A stretch of 64,000 nucleotides of DNA from Streptomyces rubiginosohelvolus (GCF_014649875.1 NZ_BMTW01000001.1:1488001-1552000), one strand, 5' to 3'; counted from the stretch's first letter, positions 36,835 to 45,457 are shown. Made by a program: numbers and translations. The notes: generated from the letters alone by a model not told the origin.

Positions 36835-36950
36835 CGTGGCAGACTCCCGGCGCGAGGGCTTCTCCCGTAGCTCGCAACCGGGGCTGACGGCCGAGCCCGG
36901 CGGGAGCGTCGCGCGGTTGCGGCCGCGTCGGCGGGGTGAGGGATCACCGG

Positions 36951-37994
36951 TCACGCGGGGCGTGCCTCTGTCCGGCGCAGGGGAGCGCCTGCCTGGTGGA
37001 GGCTGCGGAGTGCTTGCCGGTAGGAGGCGATCAGGCTGGTCTCCAGGTAGGCGACATCCAGCTCTTCGCAGTAGCGCCGGACGACGATCTGGGCCTTGCG
37101 CAGGTTGGGGCTGGGCATGCTCGGGAAGAGGTGGTGCTCGATCTGGTAGTTCAGCCCGCCCAGGACGATGTCCGTGAACCAGTTGCCGCTGACGTTGCGT
37201 GAGGTGAGGACCTGGCGGCGCAGGAAGTCCGGCCGGTCGTTGCCCGTCCGGATCGGCATGCCCTTGTGGTTGGGGGCGAAGACGGAGCCGAGGTACAGAC
37301 CGAAGAGGCCTTGGTGGACGGCGAGGAAGGCGATCGCCATGCCGGGCGGCAGCACCAGGAAGAGCGCCGTCAGGTAGGCCGCGCAGTGCGCGACGAGCAG
37401 GGACCCCTCCAGCATCCGGTGCTTGAGCGAACGGTCGGCCAGCGCCCGCAGGCCCGACACGTGCAGGTTGATGGCTTCCAGGGTGAGGAGAGGGAAGAAC
37501 AGGTACGCCTGCGAGCGGCCGATCAGCCGGGGCAGGCCCTTGGCCGAGCGGGCCTGGTCCTGCGACCAGACCAGCAGATCGGGCTCGATGTCGGGGTCGA
37601 GGGTCTCGTGGTTGGGGTTGGCGTGGTGGCGGGTGTGCTTGTCCTGCCACCAGCCGTAGCCCATGCCGATGCCGATGTTCGCGGTGATGCGCCCTGACCT
37701 CTCGCTGGCCTTGCGCAGCCGGAAGACCTGGCGGTGGGCGATGTCGTGGGCCAGCAGGGCCACCTGGCCGAAGACCGCGGCCAGGAAGACGGCGACGGCC
37801 AGGTTCCACCAGGAGGCGCCGACGAGGACGAAAGCGGTCCAGCCGGCGACGTACAGGGCACTCACGGCCACGATACGGACCGCGTAGTAGCGGGGTCGTC
37901 GGGCCATCAGGCCGTGGTCGGCGATCCTCTTGGACAGCCGGGCGAAATCGCTCCCGGTCGTCCGCTCGGGGCGGACGGAGACTTCTGCGGTCAT
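36951..37994 (-). CDS. Membrane fatty acid desaturase
   Basis: A 347-residue integral-membrane di-iron desaturase. The three histidine clusters are HDIAH (about residue 100), KHTRHH (about 135) and QIEHH near 290, with two pairs of hydrophobic helices between. It should introduce a cis double bond in acyl chains of lipids or CoA esters, using oxygen and electrons from ferredoxin or cytochrome; regiochemistry is not readable. The ATG at MTAEVSV has GAGAGG at good spacing. It lies between the RsbQ/RsbP operon and a SigB-type sigma gene, consistent with a stress-induced membrane-fluidity role. Confidence 0.92.
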   Translation of the reverse strand: MTAEVSVRPERTTGSDFARLSKRIADHGLMARRPRYYAVRIVAVSALYVAGWTAFVLVGASWWNLAVAVFLAAVFGQVALLAHDIAHRQVFRLRKASERSGRITANIGIGMGYGWWQDKHTRHHANPNHETLDPDIEPDLLVWSQDQARSAKGLPRLIGRSQAYLFFPLLTLEAINLHVSGLRALADRSLKHRMLEGSLLVAHCAAYLTALFLVLPPGMAIAFLAVHQGLFGLYLGSVFAPNHKGMPIRTGNDRPDFLRRQVLTSRNVSGNWFTDIVLGGLNYQIEHHLFPSMPSPNLRKAQIVVRRYCEELDVAYLETSLIASYRQALRSLHQAGAPLRRTEARPA

Positions 37995-38198
37995 GAGTAC
38001 GAACCTCTCGTGGCCGACACCGGGCAGCCGTTGGGCGGTCACCGCGATGTGGTGGGAACGGAACAGCCGAGGACGTGACCGCTGTCGCTGGACTGATGGG
38101 TGGAGGGGCGCGGCCTCGGCCGCCCTCCTCCGGATCGGAGCTGCCGCCCGGCGTGGCGGCGGGCCTTCCGCGGCTACGCGAGGCTCACTCCGCGGGAT

Positions 38199-39059
38199 TC
38201 ATCCGTGCGTCAGCATCGCGGTGCGGAGCCGTCCGAGGAGGTGGGTCAGGAGCCGGGAGACGTGCATCTGGGAGATGCCGAGCTGTCGGCCGATCTCGGA
38301 CTGGGTCATCTCCTGGCCGAAGCGCATGGCCACGATGGACCGGTCGCGGTCGTTCAGGTCTTCGAGCAGGGGCGCCAGCGCGTGGAGATCCTCGACCCGC
38401 TCGATGGCGGGATCGATGTCCCCTTCGACGTCGCCGTAGGTGACGGTCGACCCGCTGTCCCGTTCGCTCCCGACGGGCATGTCCAAGGACCCCGCGGTGT
38501 ATCCGTTCGACGCGATGAGACCCTCGATGATCTCGTCCTCGCTGAGCTCCAGATGGCGGGCGAGTTCCTGGACGGTGGGATCCCGGTCCAGCCGTCCGGC
38601 GAGTTCTTCCTTGGTCTTGGCAAGGGTGACGCGCAGCTCCTGCAGGCGGCGTGGTACGTGGACCGCCCAGGTGGCGTCTCGGAAGAACCGCTTGATCTCC
38701 CCGACGATGTAGGGGATGGCGAAGGAGGTGAATTCCACCTCCCGGCTGAGGTCGAACCGGTCGATCGCCTTGATCAGGCCGACCGTTCCTACCTGGACGA
38801 TCTCCTCCATCTCGCCGCTGCCGCGGTTGCGGAACCGGCGCGCGGCGAAGTGGACCAGAGACAGATTCGTCTCGATCAGGGTGTTCCGCGCGTACTGGTA
38901 CTCGTGCGTTCCCTCTTCCAGCACCCGCAGCCGTTCGAAGAAGACGGAGCTGAGGGCGCGGGCGTCCTTCGGCGCCACCTTGCTGGGGTCGCGGATCTGC
39001 GGGAGCGCCACCAGGGGCGCGTCGGTGGCCGAGGCCGGAGCCGTCGTGGATATCGGCAT
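38199..39059 (-). CDS. SigB/SigF-family RNA polymerase sigma factor
   Basis: A 286-residue group 3 sigma factor of the SigB/F/G type. Region 2 (LIETNLSLVHFAARRF ... DRFDLSREVEFTSFAIPYIVGEIKRFFRD), region 3 (RRLQELRVTLAKTKEELAGRLDRDPTVQELA) and region 4 (MTQSEIGRQLGISQMHVSRLLTHLL) are all present. The first ~35 residues are a variable tail. Members are held by RsbW-type anti-sigma factors and released by STAS antagonists, which fits the adjacent RsbQ/RsbP/STAS operon. Its own promoter matches the SigB consensus. It may also drive the desaturase gene 204 bases downstream. Confidence 0.93.
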   Translation of the reverse strand: MPISTTAPASATDAPLVALPQIRDPSKVAPKDARALSSVFFERLRVLEEGTHEYQYARNTLIETNLSLVHFAARRFRNRGSGEMEEIVQVGTVGLIKAIDRFDLSREVEFTSFAIPYIVGEIKRFFRDATWAVHVPRRLQELRVTLAKTKEELAGRLDRDPTVQELARHLELSEDEIIEGLIASNGYTAGSLDMPVGSERDSGSTVTYGDVEGDIDPAIERVEDLHALAPLLEDLNDRDRSIVAMRFGQEMTQSEIGRQLGISQMHVSRLLTHLLGRLRTAMLTHG

Positions 39060-39116
39060 TGCGATGGTTCCCCTGCCCCAGAAGGCGCCGCGGAGACCCG
39101 TCGGCACAGGGGTCAC

Positions 39117-39141
39117 GTACCCGGATCCGGACGGAGTACGC
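39117..39141 (-). promoter_or_regulatory. SigB-type promoter of the sigma factor gene
   Basis: On the minus strand GCGT, a 15-base spacer, then GGGTAC: an exact match to the Streptomyces SigB-class consensus GNNT-N14-16-GGGTAY. Initiation would give a leader of about 50 bases that includes AGGGGA before the ATG. Implies autoregulation by the encoded sigma factor or a close relative. Confidence 0.7.
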
Positions 39142-39171
39142 AGATCTGGACAGATGGAACACCAGCGCGGC

Positions 39172-40029
39172 TTACTGCTGGTCTCCGCGGTCCGGGTACC
39201 TCCTGCCCGGCGAGCCCTGATCGGGCGGACGGGCTCCCGTGTCCCGGTCGCTCTGCTCGTACTGCGTCCGGTCCGTGTCCCTCCGTCCGGGCTCCCCGCC
39301 GCCGGCGTCCCGCGCCGGAACCGGCCGGCCGCGCGGTGCTGCCGACGTCTGCTGCTGAGACCGGCGGAAGCGCCGCTGGGATTCGCCCTCGACCGGCGTG
39401 CCCCGAGCGGGCCCGGCGTCGGTACCGGGGCGCGCCTCGGTCGCGCCGGCTCGGTCGGTGCCGCCTCCGGCGGCCCCGTCCCGGGCGGCCGTGCCGTACG
39501 ACTGCTCGACTCCGGTGCGGTGTCGCTCCGCGTCCTCCTCGCGGTCCAGAGCGTCCTGCCCCCGCTGCTCCTGTTCATGGCGGGCGTTTCGTACCGCCCT
39601 GCGTTCCCGCCCGCTCATGACGGCCGAGCCGATCAGCATGAGGAGACCGCCGATGAGGGCCAGGCCCACGCCGCTGCCGAGCCCGTCGCTGTCGCCCGTG
39701 ACGGTCAGGCTGCCCTGGGCCTGCGCCTGCCGGACCATCCAGAGGACGGCGAATCCGAGCGTGACGATCCCCGCGATCAGGACGAGGAGCCGCGATCGGA
39801 ACGCCACGCCGAGAACGGTGAGCAGCGCGCCGACGAAGAGGGGGAGGAACATGGACGCGAACAGCCCCGCACCCGAATCCGTGATGCCGGCCCCGGTGAA
39901 GAGTTCCCACACCCGAAAGTCGTGTCCGAGCCGCCCGTCGTACCAGTTACGGAAGGGCGCCCAGATCGCTGCGGCAGCGCCGACGACCGCCAAGATCAGT
40001 CCGATCGTGTTACGGATACCCCGTGCCAT
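39172..40029 (-). CDS. Four-helix membrane protein with charged disordered tail
   Basis: A 285-residue membrane protein. Four hydrophobic helices fill residues 1-145 (around 8-25, 55-75, 80-100 and 120-140); the remaining half is hydrophilic, Arg/Glu/Gly-rich and disordered. No family recognised. GGGAGG stands seven bases before the ATG. A weak SigB-like promoter (GCGT-N14-GGGTTC) lies upstream on the minus strand, and the sigma gene lies 112 bases downstream, so it may be a SigB-regulon member. Confidence 0.75.
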   Translation of the reverse strand: MARGIRNTIGLILAVVGAAAAIWAPFRNWYDGRLGHDFRVWELFTGAGITDSGAGLFASMFLPLFVGALLTVLGVAFRSRLLVLIAGIVTLGFAVLWMVRQAQAQGSLTVTGDSDGLGSGVGLALIGGLLMLIGSAVMSGRERRAVRNARHEQEQRGQDALDREEDAERHRTGVEQSYGTAARDGAAGGGTDRAGATEARPGTDAGPARGTPVEGESQRRFRRSQQQTSAAPRGRPVPARDAGGGEPGRRDTDRTQYEQSDRDTGARPPDQGSPGRRYPDRGDQQ

Positions 40030-40166
40030 GCCGCGACCTCCCGGCATATCGGACGTTGCATGCAAGAACCTCACATGCCGAACCCCGCCCCTGAAATTCA
40101 CGCTACGCGCGGTGTGAGCGCCCTGCCATACGGCTCGACGGGGCCCCGGTGCGGCCCTCCTCCGCC

Positions 40167-40520
40167 TCAGGACCCGATCGCCAGGTACTCCGCCGTCCGC
40201 ACGATCCGCTCGCGTTCGGCGAAGGAGGCCAGGCCCTCGCGGACGGCGCCGCTGTCGCCGCCGCGGTTGATGGCCTCCAGCGTGCGCCGGACCGCGGTGA
40301 TCGCGGCGCGCTGGAGGTCCGAGGGGACGATGATCAGCCGGTAGTCGCGTTCGCGGAGGCGGTCCCTGGGGACGAGCGGGGTCTTGCCGCCGTGGAACAT
40401 GTTGATCAGCTTCGGTTGCGGGACGCGGGCGGCGACCCCGATCGGGCTGGGCTGCCGCATCTGCGAACGCCGCGACTGCGCCCAACGGGCCCGGCCCCCG
40501 GCCGGCGGCCGACTCGCCAT
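40167..40520 (-). pseudogene. C-terminal fragment of an isocitrate lyase/PEP-mutase family protein
   Basis: An open frame of 117 residues whose last 80 (QPKLINMFHGGKTPLVPRD ... YRLIIVPSDLQRAAITAVRRTLEAI) resemble the C-terminal third of carboxyvinyl-carboxyphosphonate/PEP-mutase family enzymes, where the phrase is usually NMVEGGKTP. The catalytic barrel core (about 180 residues) is absent, and the first 35 residues do not fit the family. It lies 76 bases after alaS in the same direction. Most likely a decayed remnant left by an insertion or deletion; a small functional protein cannot be excluded. Confidence 0.6.
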
Positions 40521-40596
40521 CGACCCGGACCGGCGGACGCACGTGCCGTATCCGGTGGAAGGGGGCCGGGTTGCGCTAGGAGACTCTGCGGCCCGC

Positions 40597-43248
40597 TCAG
40601 CCGGCAGCGGTGGCGATCACCGCCGACAGGGCCGCCAGCGCGTCGGCGACCCCGCCGGGTCCGAGGCCGCCGCCCTGGGCGACCTCGGCCGACTCTCCGC
40701 CGCGGCCACCGAGAAGCTGCTTCACCAACGGGGAGGCGTGCAGGCCCGCTTCCCGGGCCGCGTTGTTGACGGCGAGGACCAGCGCCCCGTCCTCCGTGCC
40801 CACCGCGACCGCGCCAGGCGTGCCGTCGGGCAGCCGGTCGCGGACGGCCAGGGCGAGCGCCCGGGCCTCCTGGGCGCTGCCGCCCGCCGTCGTGGTCACG
40901 ATCCGCACGCCGTTCGCCTCGGCCGCCGCTTGGGCGAGTTCGCCGGCGCGTGCCGTGGTGGCCTGCTGCTTGAGCCGGGCGTTCTCCCGGTCGGCCGCCT
41001 TGAGCCGGTCCAGCAGACCGGCGATCCGGTCGGGCAGCTCGGCGCGCGGTGCCCCGAGCTGCTCGGCGATCCGCGCCACCAGGTCCCGCTCGCGGGCCAG
41101 GTAGCCGAAGCCCTCGATGCCCACGGCCGCCTCCAGGCGGCGCATGCCCGCGCCGACCGAGCCCTCGGAGGTCAGGGCGACCGTGCCGATCTGGGCCGCG
41201 CGCTCCACGTGCGTACCGCCGCACAGCTCCCGGGACCAGGCCCCGCCGATCTCGACGACGCGGACCTTCTCCCCGTACGTCTCGTCGAAGAGGGCGAGCG
41301 CGCCGATCTCCTTCGCCTCGGGCAGGGTCATCCACCGCACGCCGACCGGCAGATCGCGGCGCAGGGCGCGGTTGGCGGCCTCCTCGATCTCGCTGCGGAC
41401 GGTCGCGGAGAGGGCGCCGCGCCAGGGGAAGTCGAGGCGCAGGTAGCCGGGCCGGTTGTAGGAGCCGGACTGGAGGGCGTCGGGGCCGAGGATCTCGCGC
41501 AGGGCGGCGTGCAGGACATGGGTGCCGGAGTGGGCCTGGCGGGCGCCGAGCCGCCACTCGGGGTCGACGGCGGCGTGCACGGTGTCGTCGGGGGCGAGTT
41601 CACCGGCGGTGATCCGGACCTGATGGGCGACCAGGCCGGGCAGCGGGCGCTGGACGTCGAGGACCTCGGCCTCGACCGAGGCGCCGGACAGCAGCCCGGC
41701 GTCGCTGTCCTGGCCGCCGGACTCGGCGTAGAACGGGGTGCGGTCCAGGACGACGGTGACGATGTCGCCGGTCCGGGCCACCGGCACCGGGCCGGCCGGA
41801 CCGAGCAGCGCGAGGACTCGGGACTCGGTCTCCAGGGTGTCCCAGGCCCGCCAGTCGGTCGGCCCGTGCGCGTCGAGGACCGGACGCAGGGCGGTGGTGT
41901 CCACGGCCCCGCCGGCCTTGCGGGCGCGGGCGTCCGCGCGGGCCCGCTCGCGCTGCTCGTTCATCAGCGCGGTGAAGCCCTCGCGGTCGACCTCGACGCC
42001 CTGCTCGGCGGCCATCTCCAGGGTGAGGTCGATGGGGAAGCCGTACGTGTCGTGCAGCAGGAACGCCTGGGCGCCGGGCAGCAGCCGGCCGCCGCTCTCC
42101 TTGACCCGGGCGACGGCGGTGTCCAGGACGGTGGTGCCCTGCTTGAGGGAGGAGCGGAAGGCGTCCTCCTCGGCCCCGGCCTGATCGGCGATACGGGTGT
42201 AGGCGTCGGCGACCTCCGGGTAGCTCGGCGCCATGCAGTCGCGGGCCACCGGCAGCAGTTCGGCCAGCGCCAGGTCCTCGTAGCCCAGCAGCCGCATGGA
42301 GCGGACCGCGCGGCGCAGGATGCGGCGCAGGACGTAGCCGCGGCCCTCGTTGCCGGGGGTGGTGCCGTCGGCGAGGAGCATCAGGGCCGTACGGACGTGG
42401 TCGGCGACGACCCGCAGCCGTACGTCGGCCTCCGGATCGGCCCCGTAGCGGACGCCGGCCAGGTCGGCGGCGCGCTGGAGGACGGGGCGGGTCTCGTCGA
42501 TCTCGTAGAGGTTGTCGACGCCCTGGAGGAGGGTCGCCATCCGCTCCAGGCCCATGCCGGTGTCGATGTTGCGGCGGGGCAGCTCCCCGAGGATGGGGTA
42601 GCCGGACTTGCCGGGGCCCGGGCCGCGCTCGTACTGCATGAAGACGAGGTTCCAGAACTCCATGTACCGGTCCTCGTCGACCGCCGGACCGCCTTCCCGG
42701 CCGAGGGCCGGGCCGCGGTCGTAGTACAGCTCGGAGCAGGGCCCGCACGGTCCGGGGACGCCCATGGACCAGAAGTTGTCCTCGTCCCCCCGGTCCACGA
42801 TCCGCTCGTCGGGCAGGCCCGCGACCCGCCGCCAGATGCCGCGCGACTCGGTGTCGGAGTGGTGGACGGTCACCCAGATCCTGTCCGGGTCCAGCCCGTA
42901 GCCGCCCTCGGCCTGCGGGCTCGTCGACAGCTCCCAGGCGTAGGCGATGGCCCCTTCCTTGAAGTAGTCGCCGAAGGAGAAGTTGCCGTTCATCTGGAAG
43001 AACGAGCCGTGCCGGGTGGTGCGGCCGACCTCCTCGATGTCCAGGGTCCGGACACACTTCTGCACGCTGGTGGCCCGCTCCCAGCGTGCGGGCGCCTCAC
43101 CGGTGAAGTACGGCTTGAACGGCACCATGCCCGCGTTGACGAACAGCAGGGTCGGGTCCGGGGTCGGCAGGGGTGCGCTGGGGACGACGGTGTGGTCCCG
43201 GGCGGCGAAGAAGTCCAGGAATCGGCTGCGGATGTCGGCGGTACGCAC
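40597..43248 (-). CDS. alaS: Alanyl-tRNA synthetase, divergent and probably a second copy
   Basis: An 883-residue full-length AlaRS. The class II core is complete (TLLFVNAGMVPFKPYF, SVQKCVRTLDIEEVGRTTRHGSFFQMNGNFSFGDYFKEG, GNEGRGYVLRRILRRAVR), as is the editing domain, with HSGTH and ELCGGTH zinc motifs, and the C-terminal oligomerisation part. It differs clearly from the housekeeping Streptomyces enzyme I remember (MESAEIRRRWLSFFEERGH) and sits in an accessory-looking segment behind a tsaD copy. Could be an antibiotic-resistant isoform or supply Ala-tRNA for a special purpose. Whether the genome has another alaS cannot be seen here. Confidence 0.92.
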   Translation of the reverse strand: MRTADIRSRFLDFFAARDHTVVPSAPLPTPDPTLLFVNAGMVPFKPYFTGEAPARWERATSVQKCVRTLDIEEVGRTTRHGSFFQMNGNFSFGDYFKEGAIAYAWELSTSPQAEGGYGLDPDRIWVTVHHSDTESRGIWRRVAGLPDERIVDRGDEDNFWSMGVPGPCGPCSELYYDRGPALGREGGPAVDEDRYMEFWNLVFMQYERGPGPGKSGYPILGELPRRNIDTGMGLERMATLLQGVDNLYEIDETRPVLQRAADLAGVRYGADPEADVRLRVVADHVRTALMLLADGTTPGNEGRGYVLRRILRRAVRSMRLLGYEDLALAELLPVARDCMAPSYPEVADAYTRIADQAGAEEDAFRSSLKQGTTVLDTAVARVKESGGRLLPGAQAFLLHDTYGFPIDLTLEMAAEQGVEVDREGFTALMNEQRERARADARARKAGGAVDTTALRPVLDAHGPTDWRAWDTLETESRVLALLGPAGPVPVARTGDIVTVVLDRTPFYAESGGQDSDAGLLSGASVEAEVLDVQRPLPGLVAHQVRITAGELAPDDTVHAAVDPEWRLGARQAHSGTHVLHAALREILGPDALQSGSYNRPGYLRLDFPWRGALSATVRSEIEEAANRALRRDLPVGVRWMTLPEAKEIGALALFDETYGEKVRVVEIGGAWSRELCGGTHVERAAQIGTVALTSEGSVGAGMRRLEAAVGIEGFGYLARERDLVARIAEQLGAPRAELPDRIAGLLDRLKAADRENARLKQQATTARAGELAQAAAEANGVRIVTTTAGGSAQEARALALAVRDRLPDGTPGAVAVGTEDGALVLAVNNAAREAGLHASPLVKQLLGGRGGESAEVAQGGGLGPGGVADALAALSAVIATAAG

Positions 43249-43312
43249 AAGCGGTCCTCTTCAGTCCTTCGGTCGGTCACCAGGGGGAAATCCGGGCGCG
43301 GTGCCACGCCGC

Positions 43313-44389
43313 TCAGGCGGCTCGGGCCACCCTCGCGGGCGCGGCGACCGGGTGCAGCGCGGCGTACTCCAACGGCGCCGACGGGTCGATGGACACGTTC
43401 AGCTGGGCCGGGTCGGCACCGGCCCGTACCAGCAGGTCGCCGACGGCGGCGATCATCGCCCCGTTGTCGGTGCACAGCGTCAGTGGCGGTACACGCAGTT
43501 CGACGCCCGCCGCCTCGCACCGCTCCTCGGCCAGCGCCCGGACCCGGGAGTTCGCCGCGACCCCGCCGACCACGACCAGGGTGCGGACGTCGTACCGGCG
43601 GCAGGCGGCCAGCGCCTTGCGCGTCAGGACGTCCGCGACGGCCTCCTGGAGCGAAGCCGCCCCGTCGGCCAGCGGGATGTCGTCGCCGCGCAGGCGGTGC
43701 TGCTCGGCCCAGCGGGCGGCGGCGGTCTTCAGCCCGGAGAAGGAGAAGGCGTACGGGTCGTCCTTCGACCCCAGCAGCGGCCGGGGGAAGGCGACGGCAC
43801 AGGGGTTGCCCTCGCGGGCGGCCCGGTCGATGGCCGGCCCGCCCGGATACGGGAGGCCGAAGACGCGGGCGACCTTGTCGAAGCACTCGCCCGCCGCGTC
43901 GTCCACGGTGTCGCCCAGGTGCAGGATCGGATCGCGCACCAGATCGCGCACGAGCAGCAGCGAGGTGTGCCCGCCCGAGACGATGAGCACCATGCACGGG
44001 TCTGGCAGCGGCCCGTGCTCCAGGGTGTCGGCGGCCACGTGCCCGGCCAGGTGGTGCACCCCGTACAGCGGCACCCCCGCCGCGTACGCCAGGGACTTCG
44101 CGCCGGCCAGACCGACCTGGAGCGCCCCGGACAGTCCGGGCCCTGTGGTCACCGCGACGGCGTCGATGTCCCGCACCCCGAGCCCCGCCTGCGCCAGGGC
44201 CTCCCGGACGACGGGGGTGAACGCCTGGAGGTGGGCCCGGGCGGCGATCTCCGGCACTACCCCGCCGAAGCGGGCGTGCTCGTCCATGCTCGACGCCACG
44301 ACATGCGCGAGCAGACGCCCGCCGGAGACGATGCCCGCCCCCGTCTCGTCACACGACGACTCGATGCCCAGCACCACCGGAGTCCGCAC
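43313..44389 (-). CDS. tsaD: TsaD, tRNA threonylcarbamoyl transferase, probably a second copy
   Basis: A 358-residue Kae1/TsaD ASKHA protein that transfers the threonylcarbamoyl group to A37 of ANN-decoding tRNAs (t6A). Motifs: [36 protein letters not shown] (HxxxH metal ligands), [22 protein letters not shown] and [10 protein letters not shown]. It needs TsaB, TsaC and TsaE, which are not nearby; in Streptomyces the housekeeping tsaD normally sits with tsaB elsewhere. The GTG start has GAGGA at good spacing; a GTG six codons earlier is possible. First gene of a tsaD-alaS operon with 64 bases between the genes. Confidence 0.9.
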   Translation of the reverse strand: MRTPVVLGIESSCDETGAGIVSGGRLLAHVVASSMDEHARFGGVVPEIAARAHLQAFTPVVREALAQAGLGVRDIDAVAVTTGPGLSGALQVGLAGAKSLAYAAGVPLYGVHHLAGHVAADTLEHGPLPDPCMVLIVSGGHTSLLLVRDLVRDPILHLGDTVDDAAGECFDKVARVFGLPYPGGPAIDRAAREGNPCAVAFPRPLLGSKDDPYAFSFSGLKTAAARWAEQHRLRGDDIPLADGAASLQEAVADVLTRKALAACRRYDVRTLVVVGGVAANSRVRALAEERCEAAGVELRVPPLTLCTDNGAMIAAVGDLLVRAGADPAQLNVSIDPSAPLEYAALHPVAAPARVARAA

Positions 44390-44419
44390 GGGGTCCTCTT
44401 CTCGCACAGTGATCGTTAT

Positions 44420-44436
44420 TGCAACTTCTATGCAAC
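44420..44436 (-). promoter_or_regulatory. Direct TGCAAC repeats upstream of tsaD
   Basis: TGCAAC occurs twice 11 bases apart (one helical turn), in the only AT-rich patch between tsaD and tRNA-Met. It may be an activator or repressor site for the tsaD-alaS operon; no family is suggested by the sequence alone. Confidence 0.35.
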
Positions 44437-44532
44437 AAGGTACTCGCCCACGGCTGGGGAACGCGGATCGGAGGAGGGGGCCGCTTATTGGTCAACGCCA
44501 CCTCCGGAATGCCGTAGAGTTGTGTTCACCGA

Positions 44533-44606
44533 CGCGGGGTGGAGCAGCTCGGTAGCTCGCTGGGCTCATAACCCAGAGGTCGCAGGTTCAAATCCTGTCC
44601 CCGCTA
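44533..44606 (+). tRNA. Initiator tRNA-Met (CAT)
   Basis: A 74-base initiator tRNA: unpaired first position (C1 against T72), three consecutive G-C pairs in the anticodon stem (CTGGG/CCCAG), and CTCATAA loop. These are the hallmarks of fMet tRNA, not the elongator. It bounds the accessory-looking stretch on the right. Confidence 0.97.
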
Positions 44607-44672
44607 CTGAAGATCCGGGCCCGGCACGCAGACAGCGTGCCGGGCCCGAGTCGTTCCCCGGCATTTTCCGGG

Positions 44673-44703
44673 TTGACCTTGACGCAGCGTAAAGATCTAG
44701 CGT
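44673..44703 (+). promoter_or_regulatory. MerR-type promoter with 19-bp spacer and dyad operator
   Basis: TTGACC and TAGCGT are separated by 19 bases, the elongated spacing that MerR-family activators correct by twisting DNA. The spacer contains the dyad CTTGACGC-A-GCGTAAAG (44678-44694, one mismatch). The -10 hexamer ends seven bases before the ATG, implying a leaderless mRNA for the following regulator. Confidence 0.75.
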
Positions 44704-44710
44704 CTCCGGC

Positions 44711-45457
44711 ATGGAGTGGTCCATTCAGGAAATCGCCCGCCAGGCCGGCACCACGAGCCGCACGCTCCGGCACTACGGGGACCTCGGTCTCCTCGCGCCG
44801 AGCCGGATCGGGAGCAACGGCTACCGCTACTACGACCAGGACGCCCTCGTCCGGCTGCAGCGCATCCTGCTGCTGCGGGAGCTCGGGCTCTCGCTGCCCG
44901 CCATCAAGGACGTACTGGAGGGGCAGCGGGACACGGCGGTGGCGCTGCGGGCGCATCTGCGGCTGCTCGAACAGGAGCAGGCGCGCATCGGACGGCAGAT
45001 CGCCTCGGTGCGGACCACCCTCCACAAGACCCAGGAGGGGATGGCACTCATGGCCGCTGAGGTGTTCGACGGCTTCGACCACACCGCCCACGAGCAGGAG
45101 GTCACCGAGCGCTGGGGCCGGGACGCGTACGAGGAGGGCGACCGCTGGTGGCGTTCGCTCGGGGACGGGGAGAAGAAGGCGTTCCAGGACGAGCACGAGG
45201 CCATCGCGCGCGACTGGGGCCGGGCCAGGGAGGCCGGGCTCGCCGCCGACGGGCCCGAGGCGCAGGAGCTCGCGCGGCGGCACTGCGCCTGGCTGTCCTC
45301 GGCCAAGGAGCCCAGCCGTTCGTACGTGATCGGGCTCGGGGAGATGTATGTCGCCGATCCGCGCTTCGGAAAGAACTACGATCGCTACGGGGACGGCACC
45401 GCCGCCTTCGTACGGGACGCACTGACGGTCTACGCGCAGCACCGGCTCTCCGACTGA
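44711..45457 (+). CDS. TipA-type MerR regulator with TipAS drug-recognition domain
   Basis: A 248-residue transcription factor. Residues 1-70 are a MerR winged helix (WSIQEIARQAGTTSRTLRHYGDLGLLAPSR ... YRYYDQDALVRLQRI), followed by a dimerising coiled coil (70-115) and a TipAS domain (about 125-245, with EEGDRWWRSLGDGEKKAF and YDRYGDGTAAFVRDAL). In S. lividans TipAL this domain binds thiopeptide antibiotics covalently and the protein activates its own promoter. Here the own promoter has the matching 19-base spacer. The Cys in RRHCAWLSS may be the thiopeptide-reactive residue (inference). Confidence 0.93.
   Translation: MEWSIQEIARQAGTTSRTLRHYGDLGLLAPSRIGSNGYRYYDQDALVRLQRILLLRELGLSLPAIKDVLEGQRDTAVALRAHLRLLEQEQARIGRQIASVRTTLHKTQEGMALMAAEVFDGFDHTAHEQEVTERWGRDAYEEGDRWWRSLGDGEKKAFQDEHEAIARDWGRAREAGLAADGPEAQELARRHCAWLSSAKEPSRSYVIGLGEMYVADPRFGKNYDRYGDGTAAFVRDALTVYAQHRLSD

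Noticed and set aside
34167..44606. An integrative element using tRNA-Lys or tRNA-fMet as attachment site
   Set aside because: No integrase, excisionase, replication gene or duplicated tRNA 3' end was seen; the block is described only as accessory-looking.
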